A DNA stretch of 19,023 nucleotides, from the NCBI GenBank assembly GCA_964488685.1, contig CAZAVY010000054.1:1-19023 (forward strand), written 5' to 3'. Position 1 is the stretch's first letter; every line of letters starts with the position of its first letter. The notes under the pieces were generated by a model. That model had not been told where the DNA came from, did no database searches, and saw only the letters and a list, made by a program, of their open reading frames with translations. Positions 7,122-14,681 of the stretch are shown in pieces. The DNA comes from GCA-001735895 sp964488685. Lineage in GTDB: Bacteria; Pseudomonadota; Gammaproteobacteria; GCA-001735895. The position numbers and the translations under genes were made by a program.

Positions 7122-8811
7122 TTTGATTCCGATTGTCCGAAAATTTGCCAGCTCACAATGCCCTGGGGTTTTTTTATCCCTGGTATTGTTTACCGGCCTG
7201 AGTCAGGCAGGAGAATATGCGGTTGCTTCCGCAAGCCCGTTGGCCACCCGGGCGGGGATTGAAGTGCTTGAAGCCGGGGGTAATGCCTTCGATGCCGCGA
7301 TTGCAGTGACCTCGGTTCTGGCTGTGGTAGAACCCTATTCTTCGGGCCTCGGTGGTGGTGGTTTTTATTTACTGCACCAGGCAGCTGACAATCGGCAAAT
7401 AATGCTCGATGCTCGTGAACGCGCACCTTTAGCGGCCTATCGTGATATGTACCTGGATACCGAAGGTAAGGCCGACAAGGACTTGTCGCTCAATGGTGCG
7501 ACCGCGGCGGGGATACCCGGGATCGCGGCAGCGCTCGACCATTTGCAAAGCAACTATGGACGCCTGCCGTTGCATCAATCGATGGCAAGCGCGATTGGCT
7601 ATGCGCAAAATGGATTTAAAATTGACGATTATTATCGAACGGTGGCGAAATGGCGGCTCGAGGTAATGCAACGCTTCCCTTCGACGCGAGCGGTTTTGCT
7701 GGTGAACGGTGAAGTCCCCGCGCCACAATCGGTCATAAAGCAAACCGATTTGGCGAAAACGCTGCGAGCAATTGCCAGTCAGGGTAAAGCCGGGTTTTAT
7801 CAGGGCGAGGTGGCGCAAATGCTGGTTAGCAGTGTGCGTGAACATGGTGGGGTCTGGTCATTAGAGGATTTGCAACAGTATGAATTGATTGAACGCGAAC
7901 CCGCGCGGTTCAGCTATCGGGAGGCGGATATCATTGCGGCAAGTTTACCTTCCTCCGGTGGAATTGTGCTGGCCAGTATTTTCAATATGCTGGAACAGCT
8001 CGATCATGACCGGGCCGAACCGGTTGAATCGATTCACCAGTTGGTCGAGGTGATGCGACGAGCTTTTCGCGACCGTGCGGAATTCATGGGTGATCCCGAT
8101 TTTGTCGAAGTAGCTGTCGAGAAGTTGAGCGGTATTTTACATGCGCAGCGGCTGCTACAAAATTATTCGCCTGAGAAAGCCACGGCCAGTGCGGATCTGA
8201 CCGCGGTGGCCACTTCAGAAGGCGGCAATGACACCACGCACTTCTCGATAGTAGACGCCCAGGGCAACATGGTTGCCGCCACCTTATCAGTCAACTACCC
8301 GTTTGGCTCGGGACTGATCGCGGATGGAACCGGCGTCGTTTTGAACGATGAAATGGATGATTTTTCGGCGAGCCCCGGCGTGCCCAACGCCTGGGGTTTA
8401 CTGGGTAGCGAGGCCAATGCAATAGCACCTGGCAAGCGCATGCTTTCGAGTATGACCCCGACCTTCGTGCATGCCCCGGATCGAACCCTGGTAACAGGTA
8501 CGCCCGGAGGTAGTTGGATTATCACCATGAATCTGCTCGGGATCCTGGAATTTCTCGATGGTGGAGATGCACAGGCAATTGTTTCGCGACCCAGATTTCA
8601 TCACCAGTATAATCCCGATGTCATCAGGTATGAAGAGAACGCTTTTTCAGCCGCGACCATCGAAGCCCTGATGCAAAAAGGTCATCAACTGAAAGTTTAT
8701 CCCTGGCGCACGGGTAACATGCATTCGATCACCATCGATCAACAATCGGGTAAGCTTGACGCTGCTTCCGACCCTCGTGGCGAGGGACTATCAATTGTAG
8801 CGGGCGACTAG
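7114..8811 (+). CDS. ggt: Periplasmic gamma-glutamyltransferase precursor
   Basis: Hydrolyses glutathione and transfers the gamma-glutamyl group to water or amino acids in the periplasm; N-terminal nucleophile (Ntn) hydrolase family. It is 565 aa. Residues 1-32 form a signal peptide (FLSLVLFTGLSQA, then GEYAV). The large-subunit motif EAGGNAFDAAIA (53-64) and SSGLGGGGFYLL (76-87) follow. Arg101 in MLDARERAP matches the glutamyl-binding arginine of E. coli GGT. The self-cleavage site is D373 followed by T374-T375-H-F-S, with T374 the expected nucleophile and new N-terminus. TGTPGGSWI (461-469) matches the oxyanion-hole region, usually GSPGG. It overlaps the ferredoxin gene by eight bases, consistent with coupling. 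In Pseudomonas, as I recall, a ggt-like gene follows coaD and fdx in the same way. Confidence 0.95.
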   Translation: MNNLIPIVRKFASSQCPGVFLSLVLFTGLSQAGEYAVASASPLATRAGIEVLEAGGNAFDAAIAVTSVLAVVEPYSSGLGGGGFYLLHQAADNRQIMLDARERAPLAAYRDMYLDTEGKADKDLSLNGATAAGIPGIAAALDHLQSNYGRLPLHQSMASAIGYAQNGFKIDDYYRTVAKWRLEVMQRFPSTRAVLLVNGEVPAPQSVIKQTDLAKTLRAIASQGKAGFYQGEVAQMLVSSVREHGGVWSLEDLQQYELIEREPARFSYREADIIAASLPSSGGIVLASIFNMLEQLDHDRAEPVESIHQLVEVMRRAFRDRAEFMGDPDFVEVAVEKLSGILHAQRLLQNYSPEKATASADLTAVATSEGGNDTTHFSIVDAQGNMVAATLSVNYPFGSGLIADGTGVVLNDEMDDFSASPGVPNAWGLLGSEANAIAPGKRMLSSMTPTFVHAPDRTLVTGTPGGSWIITMNLLGILEFLDGGDAQAIVSRPRFHHQYNPDVIRYEENAFSAATIEALMQKGHQLKVYPWRTGNMHSITIDQQSGKLDAASDPRGEGLSIVAGD

Positions 8812-8881
8812 CCGACGAAGCCGAGCATTTTCCGGTCGAGCACGCGTTCTGGTAGATACAGCATGCGGCGCGAACAATAGA

Positions 8882-8942
8882 GGACAGACCGCGATTAATT
8901 TGTATCCTAGTCGTTTAGCGAAATAATCGTGGTCTGTTGTCC
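8882..8942. repeat. Long imperfect inverted repeat at the ggt/ACIII junction
   Basis: GGACAGACCGCGATTA (8882-8897) is mirrored by TAATCGTGGTCTGTTGTCC (8924-8942) with one mismatch and a three-base insertion; the loop is 26 bases. It fills the space between the convergent ggt and the last ACIII gene, whose stop codon begins two bases away. It could act as a two-way transcription terminator, although there is no clean T-run. The GGTCTGTCC wording also resembles short dispersed palindromes I recall from gammaproteobacterial genomes; that link is from memory and untested. Confidence 0.6.
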
Positions 8943-8943
8943 C

Positions 8944-10266
8944 TTATTGTTTTTGTTCCTCGGTCTCTTGCGACCTCAACGACGTAACGAAATATACTAG
9001 CTGCCACGCTTCGGTGTTATCAAGAAAGTCGCTAAACGTAGGCATCGGGGTGCCATCCAAACCGGTCATTATGGTGCGGTAGATACCGGCTGGATCATTA
9101 GGCCCGACAAACTCGCCTGGGTTGCTAAAATCTCTTGGCGTGATAGGCAAGTCATTGTCATCGGTCAGTTCGTCCGCCGATGGCCCGTCGCCTATTCCCG
9201 TGTCTCCATGACACTCTGCGCACTTCATTTTTTGATATATTAATTCACCTTTCGCGACCATTTCCTTAGATCGTGGTGGCGGCTTAGGTATGACAAGGGG
9301 TGGCTCCTGAAAGTCTTCCTCGTCCACCCATCTATCGGAGAAGCTCTTGATATAGGCAATCAGCGCCCAACGATCCCGTTCCGCAAGGAAAGAAAACGAT
9401 GGCATATCGGTCTCGGGTACGAGTCCGCGCGAGATCGATTCAAATAAATCTATATCCAGTGGCAAGGAACCGCTTGGGGTTGAGCGAAACTTATAAACGG
9501 CGTCACCAAAATTACGCGGTTGTCTCGGTAGCCAGTGAATTGGGTCAAATTCGGTGAGTTTCCAATCTGCACCTTCTCCATCGCCCTCGGACCCATGGCA
9601 ACGAATGCATAAACCACGGTATAGCCATTTACCATAAGTTTGGAGATTGTCGTCTACGGGCGGGCTCTCGCCCATCGGCACATTATTCCCGGTATCGCCA
9701 GAATAATCGTAAAAGTCTAACGTCTCGGCAGGGGTTACCGTTTGCGCGAAAACAGCCGCAGGTAGGAGACCCATTAGCATCAGCAAGAGGCATGATGCGC
9801 GCCTCCTTGCGCTAGCCCCGGCTGGTTGCTTTTGCGGCTCTTTCTGAGCAGGAATGTCATCAAGTTTGACAGCTGTCGACGCCCCGTCATCATGATCTAA
9901 CCGCATGTTCATACCGCAATGCGGACACAAGTCCCAAAAGGGGAATTTCGCTGCTTTATCCACCGCTAGAGTAAAGTGTTCCAAACATCTAGGGCATTCG
10001 CCATCAATAGATACCGCCCGCTGTTTGCGTTGATACAAACGTAAGCCATAGACAGGCCCAGCGGCAAGCAGAAGAGGCACTAATACAAAATGAGCGATTG
10101 GAATAAATAGTGTGACAAACGCCAGCAACCAGGCGCAAGCACATCCAGCGACTGCAAGCATGATTCGATTTTTTCGGGACAACAACAATACCTTCAACGT
10201 ACCCGAAGTTTCCTCAACACCGTGCGCCGAAATTTTCGCTGGATACGAAGTAGACTCAAAATTCAC
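8944..10266 (-). CDS. ACIII-associated protein: membrane/zinc-ribbon module joined to a diheme cytochrome c
   Basis: A 440-aa protein with an unusual composite design. Residues 1-33 are hydrophilic and about 34-76 hold one long or two short membrane segments. A probable cytosolic zinc ribbon follows, C91-P-R-C94 and C114-P-H-C117. Residues 154-175 (ARRRASCLLLMLMGLLPAAVFAQ region) look like an internal signal sequence or membrane anchor. The rest should be periplasmic, with two cytochrome c domains: C220-I-R-C-H224 with likely Met288 (DMPSF), and C349-A-E-C-H353 with likely Met408 (PMPTF). The start is GTG at 10266, overlapping the actF stop as GTGA, with GAGG seven bases upstream. Its place as last gene of the ACIII operon suggests that it carries electrons from ACIII to an oxidase; this is inference. 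Confidence 0.88.
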   Translation of the reverse strand: MNFESTSYPAKISAHGVEETSGTLKVLLLSRKNRIMLAVAGCACAWLLAFVTLFIPIAHFVLVPLLLAAGPVYGLRLYQRKQRAVSIDGECPRCLEHFTLAVDKAAKFPFWDLCPHCGMNMRLDHDDGASTAVKLDDIPAQKEPQKQPAGASARRRASCLLLMLMGLLPAAVFAQTVTPAETLDFYDYSGDTGNNVPMGESPPVDDNLQTYGKWLYRGLCIRCHGSEGDGEGADWKLTEFDPIHWLPRQPRNFGDAVYKFRSTPSGSLPLDIDLFESISRGLVPETDMPSFSFLAERDRWALIAYIKSFSDRWVDEEDFQEPPLVIPKPPPRSKEMVAKGELIYQKMKCAECHGDTGIGDGPSADELTDDNDLPITPRDFSNPGEFVGPNDPAGIYRTIMTGLDGTPMPTFSDFLDNTEAWQLVYFVTSLRSQETEEQKQ

Positions 10267-11360
10267 TTTTTTTCCTCAACGATTTCCACAGACGAGGAAG
10301 CAAGTTCCATTGGTTCGGACTCATCGCGACCGACAGCAGGTTTTAACATCCATATTACAAGTGCGAACACCACCAAGACAATGAAAATACTGATTTCCGT
10401 CGAATATTGTGTTTGTTCTCTTGTGTATGGAGTTGCTACCCAGGTGTATCGTTCGATACAGGTGCCAATAACAATCAAACCGCCCACAAAAGCGGTGAGC
10501 GCCGGGATATGTCGAAACGCTCCGAATATCAACAGTGAAAAGGGCAGGAATGATTTCAGCACGATAAACGACCAAAACAACGGCGCCATTTCAGAAGGGC
10601 CCTTGCGAATATCACCGTCAGTAAACAGCATGGGATACAAACGCGCGGTTTCTTCGGGCAGGTTTCCATACCAGATCGTGATGAATTGAACGAAAAATGT
10701 ATACACCCATAACAAAGTGAAACCGAGCATCATTTGCGCCAAATAATTAAAGGATTGATCCTCCACTACCTTGTCGCCGCGGCCACTGATACGCAGCACA
10801 AACAACCAAACCACGAAAAATCCCAAAAACATGTGAAAGTTGCTGACCAGAAAATACGGCGCATATATTGCACTATGCCAACCTGGTGTCAGAGTCATCT
10901 CAAAATCCCAAGATACGATCGTTCCGTAACCCGAAAAAACGACAATTACAAATGCCGCAGACCGAGTTAATCTCGAACGTGAGGAATTGGATGCTTCAGC
11001 TCGGTCACGCTCGCTCGCGCGTACGTATCCGATATGAACTACCACCATCAATAGCAACAGGCCTAATTCCCGAGTCACCAAAAACGGAAAGTTGTGCCAG
11101 GCGTTTATATGAAACTCATGAGCAAATTCTGCTCTGTAGTAGGGAAAGGTACTCTCTTGCATCGCCAGTAATATGACTAATAGTACCAGCGCTAGTGGAT
11201 ACAATTTAAGCGTACTTTCCGCAAACGGCGCGATATCTGCTCGCCAGGTTATGCCGGCGACGTGCGAGAGATGAACAATCGCGGTCAACAAAGCACCCCC
11301 TAGCGCCAAAAACAGCACGACAACAAAAGCTGTCGCCAAAACTGGTATGCTGGCATCCAT
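10263..11360 (-). CDS. actF: ACIII subunit ActF, NrfD-like quinol-oxidising membrane protein
   Basis: Second polytopic subunit of Alternative Complex III, 365 aa with nine or ten hydrophobic helices. Recognisable stretches are HLSHVAGITWRADIAPFAES (31-50), RELGLLLLMVVVHIGYV and SGYGTIVSWDFEMTLTPGWH, the last a typical ActF/ActC sequence after the fourth helix. The C-terminal 25 residues are charged and cytosolic. It lies two bases after actE and overlaps the next gene by four bases. In known ACIII structures ActF pairs with ActC in the membrane and is considered for proton movement; the quinol site is usually assigned to ActC. The neighbours make the choice of ActF over other NrfD proteins secure. 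Confidence 0.92.
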   Translation of the reverse strand: MDASIPVLATAFVVVLFLALGGALLTAIVHLSHVAGITWRADIAPFAESTLKLYPLALVLLVILLAMQESTFPYYRAEFAHEFHINAWHNFPFLVTRELGLLLLMVVVHIGYVRASERDRAEASNSSRSRLTRSAAFVIVVFSGYGTIVSWDFEMTLTPGWHSAIYAPYFLVSNFHMFLGFFVVWLFVLRISGRGDKVVEDQSFNYLAQMMLGFTLLWVYTFFVQFITIWYGNLPEETARLYPMLFTDGDIRKGPSEMAPLFWSFIVLKSFLPFSLLIFGAFRHIPALTAFVGGLIVIGTCIERYTWVATPYTREQTQYSTEISIFIVLVVFALVIWMLKPAVGRDESEPMELASSSVEIVEEKK

Positions 11361-11362
11361 TA

Positions 11363-11896
11363 TTATTGACTACCCCGTATGCCATCAGCATCCGCCGTCT
11401 TTGATTCTTCAGCGGCGAGACCGTTACGCACGTAGTTAACAACGTCCCAACGCTCATTGGGGTGTAAATCATTGCGATAAGACGGCATCAGCTTGCCACC
11501 AAAAGTTATCGTTGCGAAAATCCAATTGTCAAAGGTTTGATGCTGGATAAATTCGTTAGTCAGATCCATGGGAGGGACTGGAAATTTTTTACCAACCGGA
11601 CCATCGCCTTTGCCTTCCACGCCATGGCAGGGGACGCAAAATATTGTGTAGAATTGCCGCCCGCGTTCGATCGAATCTGGCGTTACCGAGACAGGATTTG
11701 CGAGCCGGTACAATTCGAGTCGATTTTTTGCCTGGGTTGGATATCCCCCGACAGGGACCGATCGCTCAGGAAACGGAGTCATCTCGCCTTCCTGAGGCTT
11801 GATGCTGGGCTGGTTCATCATATCTTGACTCCACGGCCAGGCAAGCAACAGCCCGGGCATCAAAATTAGCAAGAAAAATAAATAATACCGGTGCAT
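11363..11896 (-). CDS. actE: ACIII subunit ActE, monoheme cytochrome c
   Basis: Periplasmic monoheme cytochrome c of Alternative Complex III, 177 aa from the chosen start. Heme motif C87-V-P-C-H91, with Met137 (LMPSY) as likely sixth ligand. Residues 1-20 (YYLFFLLILMPGLLLAWPW) are a signal peptide or uncleaved anchor. The stretch QDMMNQPSIKPQE corresponds to the conserved segment that in many ActE proteins follows a lipobox Cys; no Cys is present here. The start is ATG at 11896, because GAGGAG lies seven bases before it. A TTG at 11911 in the same frame would add five residues but overlaps the Shine-Dalgarno. It lies four bases after actD. In the family this heme may be the exit to soluble cytochrome c or the oxidase. 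Confidence 0.93.
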   Translation of the reverse strand: MHRYYLFFLLILMPGLLLAWPWSQDMMNQPSIKPQEGEMTPFPERSVPVGGYPTQAKNRLELYRLANPVSVTPDSIERGRQFYTIFCVPCHGVEGKGDGPVGKKFPVPPMDLTNEFIQHQTFDNWIFATITFGGKLMPSYRNDLHPNERWDVVNYVRNGLAAEESKTADADGIRGSQ

Positions 11897-11900
11897 ATGA

Positions 11901-12425
11901 CTACTCCTCAAGCACGTCCTGAGGCTTGTGTCTCTGAAGCAGCTTTTTGACTTTATCGTAATGTGAAGGCAGCACTTCTACCAACAATCCAATCTGATCT
12001 TCGTTAACCTGTTTGCTATACAGCCGACTACGGCGGCGCGGCAGTCCTGCGCCAATCAAAAACCCGAATACCGTAAACCAGACACCAAATAAAATGGTCA
12101 TTTCGTACATTACGATAATATCAGCGGGAATGGGTATGACCGGCTTACCGCCCTGCGGTTGCACCGTAAACATGGATTGTGCCAACCCTGCGCTGAGCAG
12201 AAACCCACACACTGTTCCAATTAGTGCGCCCACAAAACTAAACCGTTGCAAGACCAATGGGCGTGCGCCGATGACTTCTTCGAGCTCAGGGTGCGGAATC
12301 GGCGAATGCATCTGCAAATCCTCCACGCCGCCTTCTTTCAAATCCATCACTTTAAGCTCAATAATAGCCTCGCGAGCCTCATCGAATTCATTAAACAGCG
12401 CTAGAAAACGAGGGTGTTTGTCCAT
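11901..12425 (-). CDS. actD: ACIII subunit ActD (DUF3341 membrane protein)
   Basis: Small membrane subunit of Alternative Complex III, 174 aa. It opens with a ferredoxin-fold-like cytosolic part (FNEFDEAREAIIEL, then DLQMHSPIPHPELEEVIG), has two membrane helices at about 62-82 and 104-128, and a cytosolic tail ending in a second small domain (GLLVEVLPSHYDKVKKLL). This is the DUF3341 layout found only beside NrfD-like ActC genes. The ATG at 12425 shares one base with the actC stop codon (TAATG), and actE follows by four bases. No cofactor is expected; its role in the complex is structural as far as is known. Confidence 0.92.
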   Translation of the reverse strand: MDKHPRFLALFNEFDEAREAIIELKVMDLKEGGVEDLQMHSPIPHPELEEVIGARPLVLQRFSFVGALIGTVCGFLLSAGLAQSMFTVQPQGGKPVIPIPADIIVMYEMTILFGVWFTVFGFLIGAGLPRRRSRLYSKQVNEDQIGLLVEVLPSHYDKVKKLLQRHKPQDVLEE

Positions 12426-13807
12426 TATGTTTTCTCTACCAGGCCGTCTTCGCTCGAACCTGTGCCTCTAATAAGCCGATCACTCACCTGACGCCGATGA
12501 AACAACATTTCTTTTACTTCATACATCGAGAGCGAAGGAAAGATTTTCACGAATATCAAAAACAACAACGTAAACCACGCAAAACTCGCCACCGTAATGC
12601 TTAGCTCCACCCACCCCGGCCAGTGATAGCCGGCGGCATAGGGCTCGTGATTGCGGGCTAGCGCCGGTGAGATGATCATCCAGCGCTCCAGCCACATAAT
12701 AACATTGATCAACATGGAGACCAGCAGCAGCACGATCATATTCTGTCTTATCCATTTAACGAGTAGCGCAAACGGTAATCCCACACCCAGAATGATCATC
12801 GTCCACCAAAACGGGGCGTAAGGGCCACCCATTTTCTCCAGCAGGACATCCTTATCGTACATATTATGGCTGTACCAAACTGTGGCAAATTCCATGATAT
12901 TCAAATACACCCAGACCATGGCGATTGCGAAGGTTAGCATACATAATTTGTCTAGAATCGGCTGCGTCAAATATGCTTCGTAGCGAAAGGTATAACGCAG
13001 AATAAGGAATAAAGTAATGATTGCCGCGCATCCAGAATACAATGCGCCCGCGACAAAGTAGGGAGGAAACGATGTAATATGCCAGCCCGGCATTAGCGAC
13101 ATGCCGAAGTCCGATGCCACCACCGAATGCACCGAAATTGCCAGCGGCAATAAAAAGCAGGCGAGGATTAAATAGCCTTTTCGAAAGTTACGCCACTGTC
13201 GGTCGGTTCCCATCCAACCGAGCGACATCCAACCATACAGCTTACGCCGCCAGCCTCTGGCGTTGTCCCGATAAATGGCGAGATCAGGGATCATGCCGTA
13301 GTACAAGAATAATAATGAACAGTTCAGGTAAGTAAAAATCGCCACCATATCCCAAAGCAACGGGGATCTAAAATTTGGCCACAATTCGCGCTGATTAGGG
13401 TAAGGCAGCACCCAATAAAAATCCCATACCCTACCCAGATGAATAATCGGAAACAGGGCGGCCGTAAACAGCGCCACGCTGGTCATGGCTTCCGCAGATC
13501 GATATATAGGGCGACGCCACTCACTGTTGGTCAGAAACAGAGCCGCCGATAACAACGTACCCGCGTGACTTACGCCGACCCAGAATATGAAATTGGCAAT
13601 ATATAAACCCCACATCTGTGGCCAGTTGAGCAGTGCTTCACCCATGCCATAACGATACTGGTGGCTGAATGCATAAGCCCCAATCAGCACAAAGAAAATA
13701 CACACCCCGACCAGTATCCAGTAGGCCGGCCGAGGTGATTCCATGCTGTTTAGCACATCACTGTTGATCTGCGCCCATCGGATGTCTTTTTGAATATCGC
13801 TTTGCAT
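12425..13807 (-). CDS. actC: ACIII subunit ActC, NrfD/PsrC-like quinol-binding membrane protein
   Basis: Main membrane subunit of Alternative Complex III, 460 aa with ten predicted helices beginning at PAYWILVGVCIFFVLIGAYA (28-47). Landmark sequences include FWVGVSHAGTLLSAALFLTN, FPIIHLGRVWDFYWVLPYPN and SVVASDFGMSLMPGWHITSF, all typical of ActC. In the family, menaquinol or ubiquinol is oxidised here at the periplasmic side and electrons pass to the [3Fe-4S] cluster of ActB. The ATG at 13807 is 20 bases after the end of the Fe-S gene, and actD overlaps its stop codon. Polysulfide or nitrite reductase NrfD subunits are related, but the eight-gene context excludes them. Confidence 0.95.
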   Translation of the reverse strand: MQSDIQKDIRWAQINSDVLNSMESPRPAYWILVGVCIFFVLIGAYAFSHQYRYGMGEALLNWPQMWGLYIANFIFWVGVSHAGTLLSAALFLTNSEWRRPIYRSAEAMTSVALFTAALFPIIHLGRVWDFYWVLPYPNQRELWPNFRSPLLWDMVAIFTYLNCSLLFLYYGMIPDLAIYRDNARGWRRKLYGWMSLGWMGTDRQWRNFRKGYLILACFLLPLAISVHSVVASDFGMSLMPGWHITSFPPYFVAGALYSGCAAIITLFLILRYTFRYEAYLTQPILDKLCMLTFAIAMVWVYLNIMEFATVWYSHNMYDKDVLLEKMGGPYAPFWWTMIILGVGLPFALLVKWIRQNMIVLLLVSMLINVIMWLERWMIISPALARNHEPYAAGYHWPGWVELSITVASFAWFTLLFLIFVKIFPSLSMYEVKEMLFHRRQVSDRLIRGTGSSEDGLVEKT

Positions 13808-13827
13808 TCTTGTGCTCGCTATCGCTG

Positions 13828-14679
13828 TTATACGTCCGTATCTCGCACACGCTCAAGATACATGATGCTGGACTCGGTGTTGAGCTCTTCAAAGATGCGG
13901 TATCCCCGACCGGATTTCTTGTTGTTTTTGTCTTCGTGATGACCGAATGCCATATGATGAGCTTTCCAGCTATTCGCCACCTTGCTTTCCGGGTCTTCCA
14001 GGTTACCGAAGGTTATGGCTTGCGTAGGGCAGCTTTGTTGACAAGCCGTCTTTACTTCACCGTCTCGTACCGTGCGCCCTTCATTTTTTGCCTGATTCTT
14101 GGCGGTACGAATGCGCTGTACGCAAAAGGTACACTTTTCCATCACACCTTTGTCGCGTACGGAAAGATCCGGATTTAACTGCTGATCAAGCGGCGACTCC
14201 CAGGAATCAATATAGGAATAAAAATTGAAGTACCGTACCTTGTAAGGGCAATTGTTGGAGCAATAACGCGAACCAACACAGCGGTTATAAACCTGGGCGT
14301 TTAAACCATCGGGGGTATGATAGGTCGCGGATACGGGGCAAACTGGCTCGCAAGGCGCATGCTCACATTGCTGGCACATCATGGGGACATATTGCGCACC
14401 GCGCTCGGGGTATTGTGTTTGCTCTTCGCCCTCTTCTCCGGTATACCAAAAAAGATTCACGCGAATCCAGTGCATCGCTAACCTTCTTTCAAAGCGCTTC
14501 TTGCCCACCACCGCCAGGTTATTCTCAGCGTAGCAGGCTGTCACACAGGCATTGCAGCCGATGCAACCGTCAAGGTCGATGGACATACCCCAACGATATT
14601 CATGATCATGGTATTCATCGCCAACCTGCCCGCTTTTGCGAAAATCAGCCCAATTGCTGATCATGTTCTTAATTCCCAT
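13828..14679 (-). CDS. actB2: ACIII Fe-S subunit (ActB2 half, encoded separately)
   Basis: Iron-sulfur electron-transfer protein, 283 aa. Four cluster motifs are visible: CIGCNACVTAC; CQQCEHAPCEPVC; CVGSRYCSNNC, in which the second Cys is replaced so that only three remain; and CTFC followed by CQQSC. This predicts three [4Fe-4S] clusters and one [3Fe-4S], the known ACIII ActB set. There is no signal peptide of its own, so it is probably exported together with the Tat-signal-bearing ActB1 half. In Rhodothermus-type operons the two halves form one protein; here they are two genes two bases apart. The start is ATG at 14679, with AGGAG eight bases upstream; a TTG six bases earlier is too close to that site. 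Confidence 0.94.
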   Translation of the reverse strand: MGIKNMISNWADFRKSGQVGDEYHDHEYRWGMSIDLDGCIGCNACVTACYAENNLAVVGKKRFERRLAMHWIRVNLFWYTGEEGEEQTQYPERGAQYVPMMCQQCEHAPCEPVCPVSATYHTPDGLNAQVYNRCVGSRYCSNNCPYKVRYFNFYSYIDSWESPLDQQLNPDLSVRDKGVMEKCTFCVQRIRTAKNQAKNEGRTVRDGEVKTACQQSCPTQAITFGNLEDPESKVANSWKAHHMAFGHHEDKNNKKSGRGYRIFEELNTESSIMYLERVRDTDV

Positions 14680-14681
14680 TG

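Noticed and set aside
8808..8896. Short minus-strand frame ending in LPERVLDRKMLGFVG between ggt and the ACIII operon
   Set aside because: At most 28 codons, with a stop directly upstream and an overlap with the ggt end. It could be a gene remnant but nothing identifies it.
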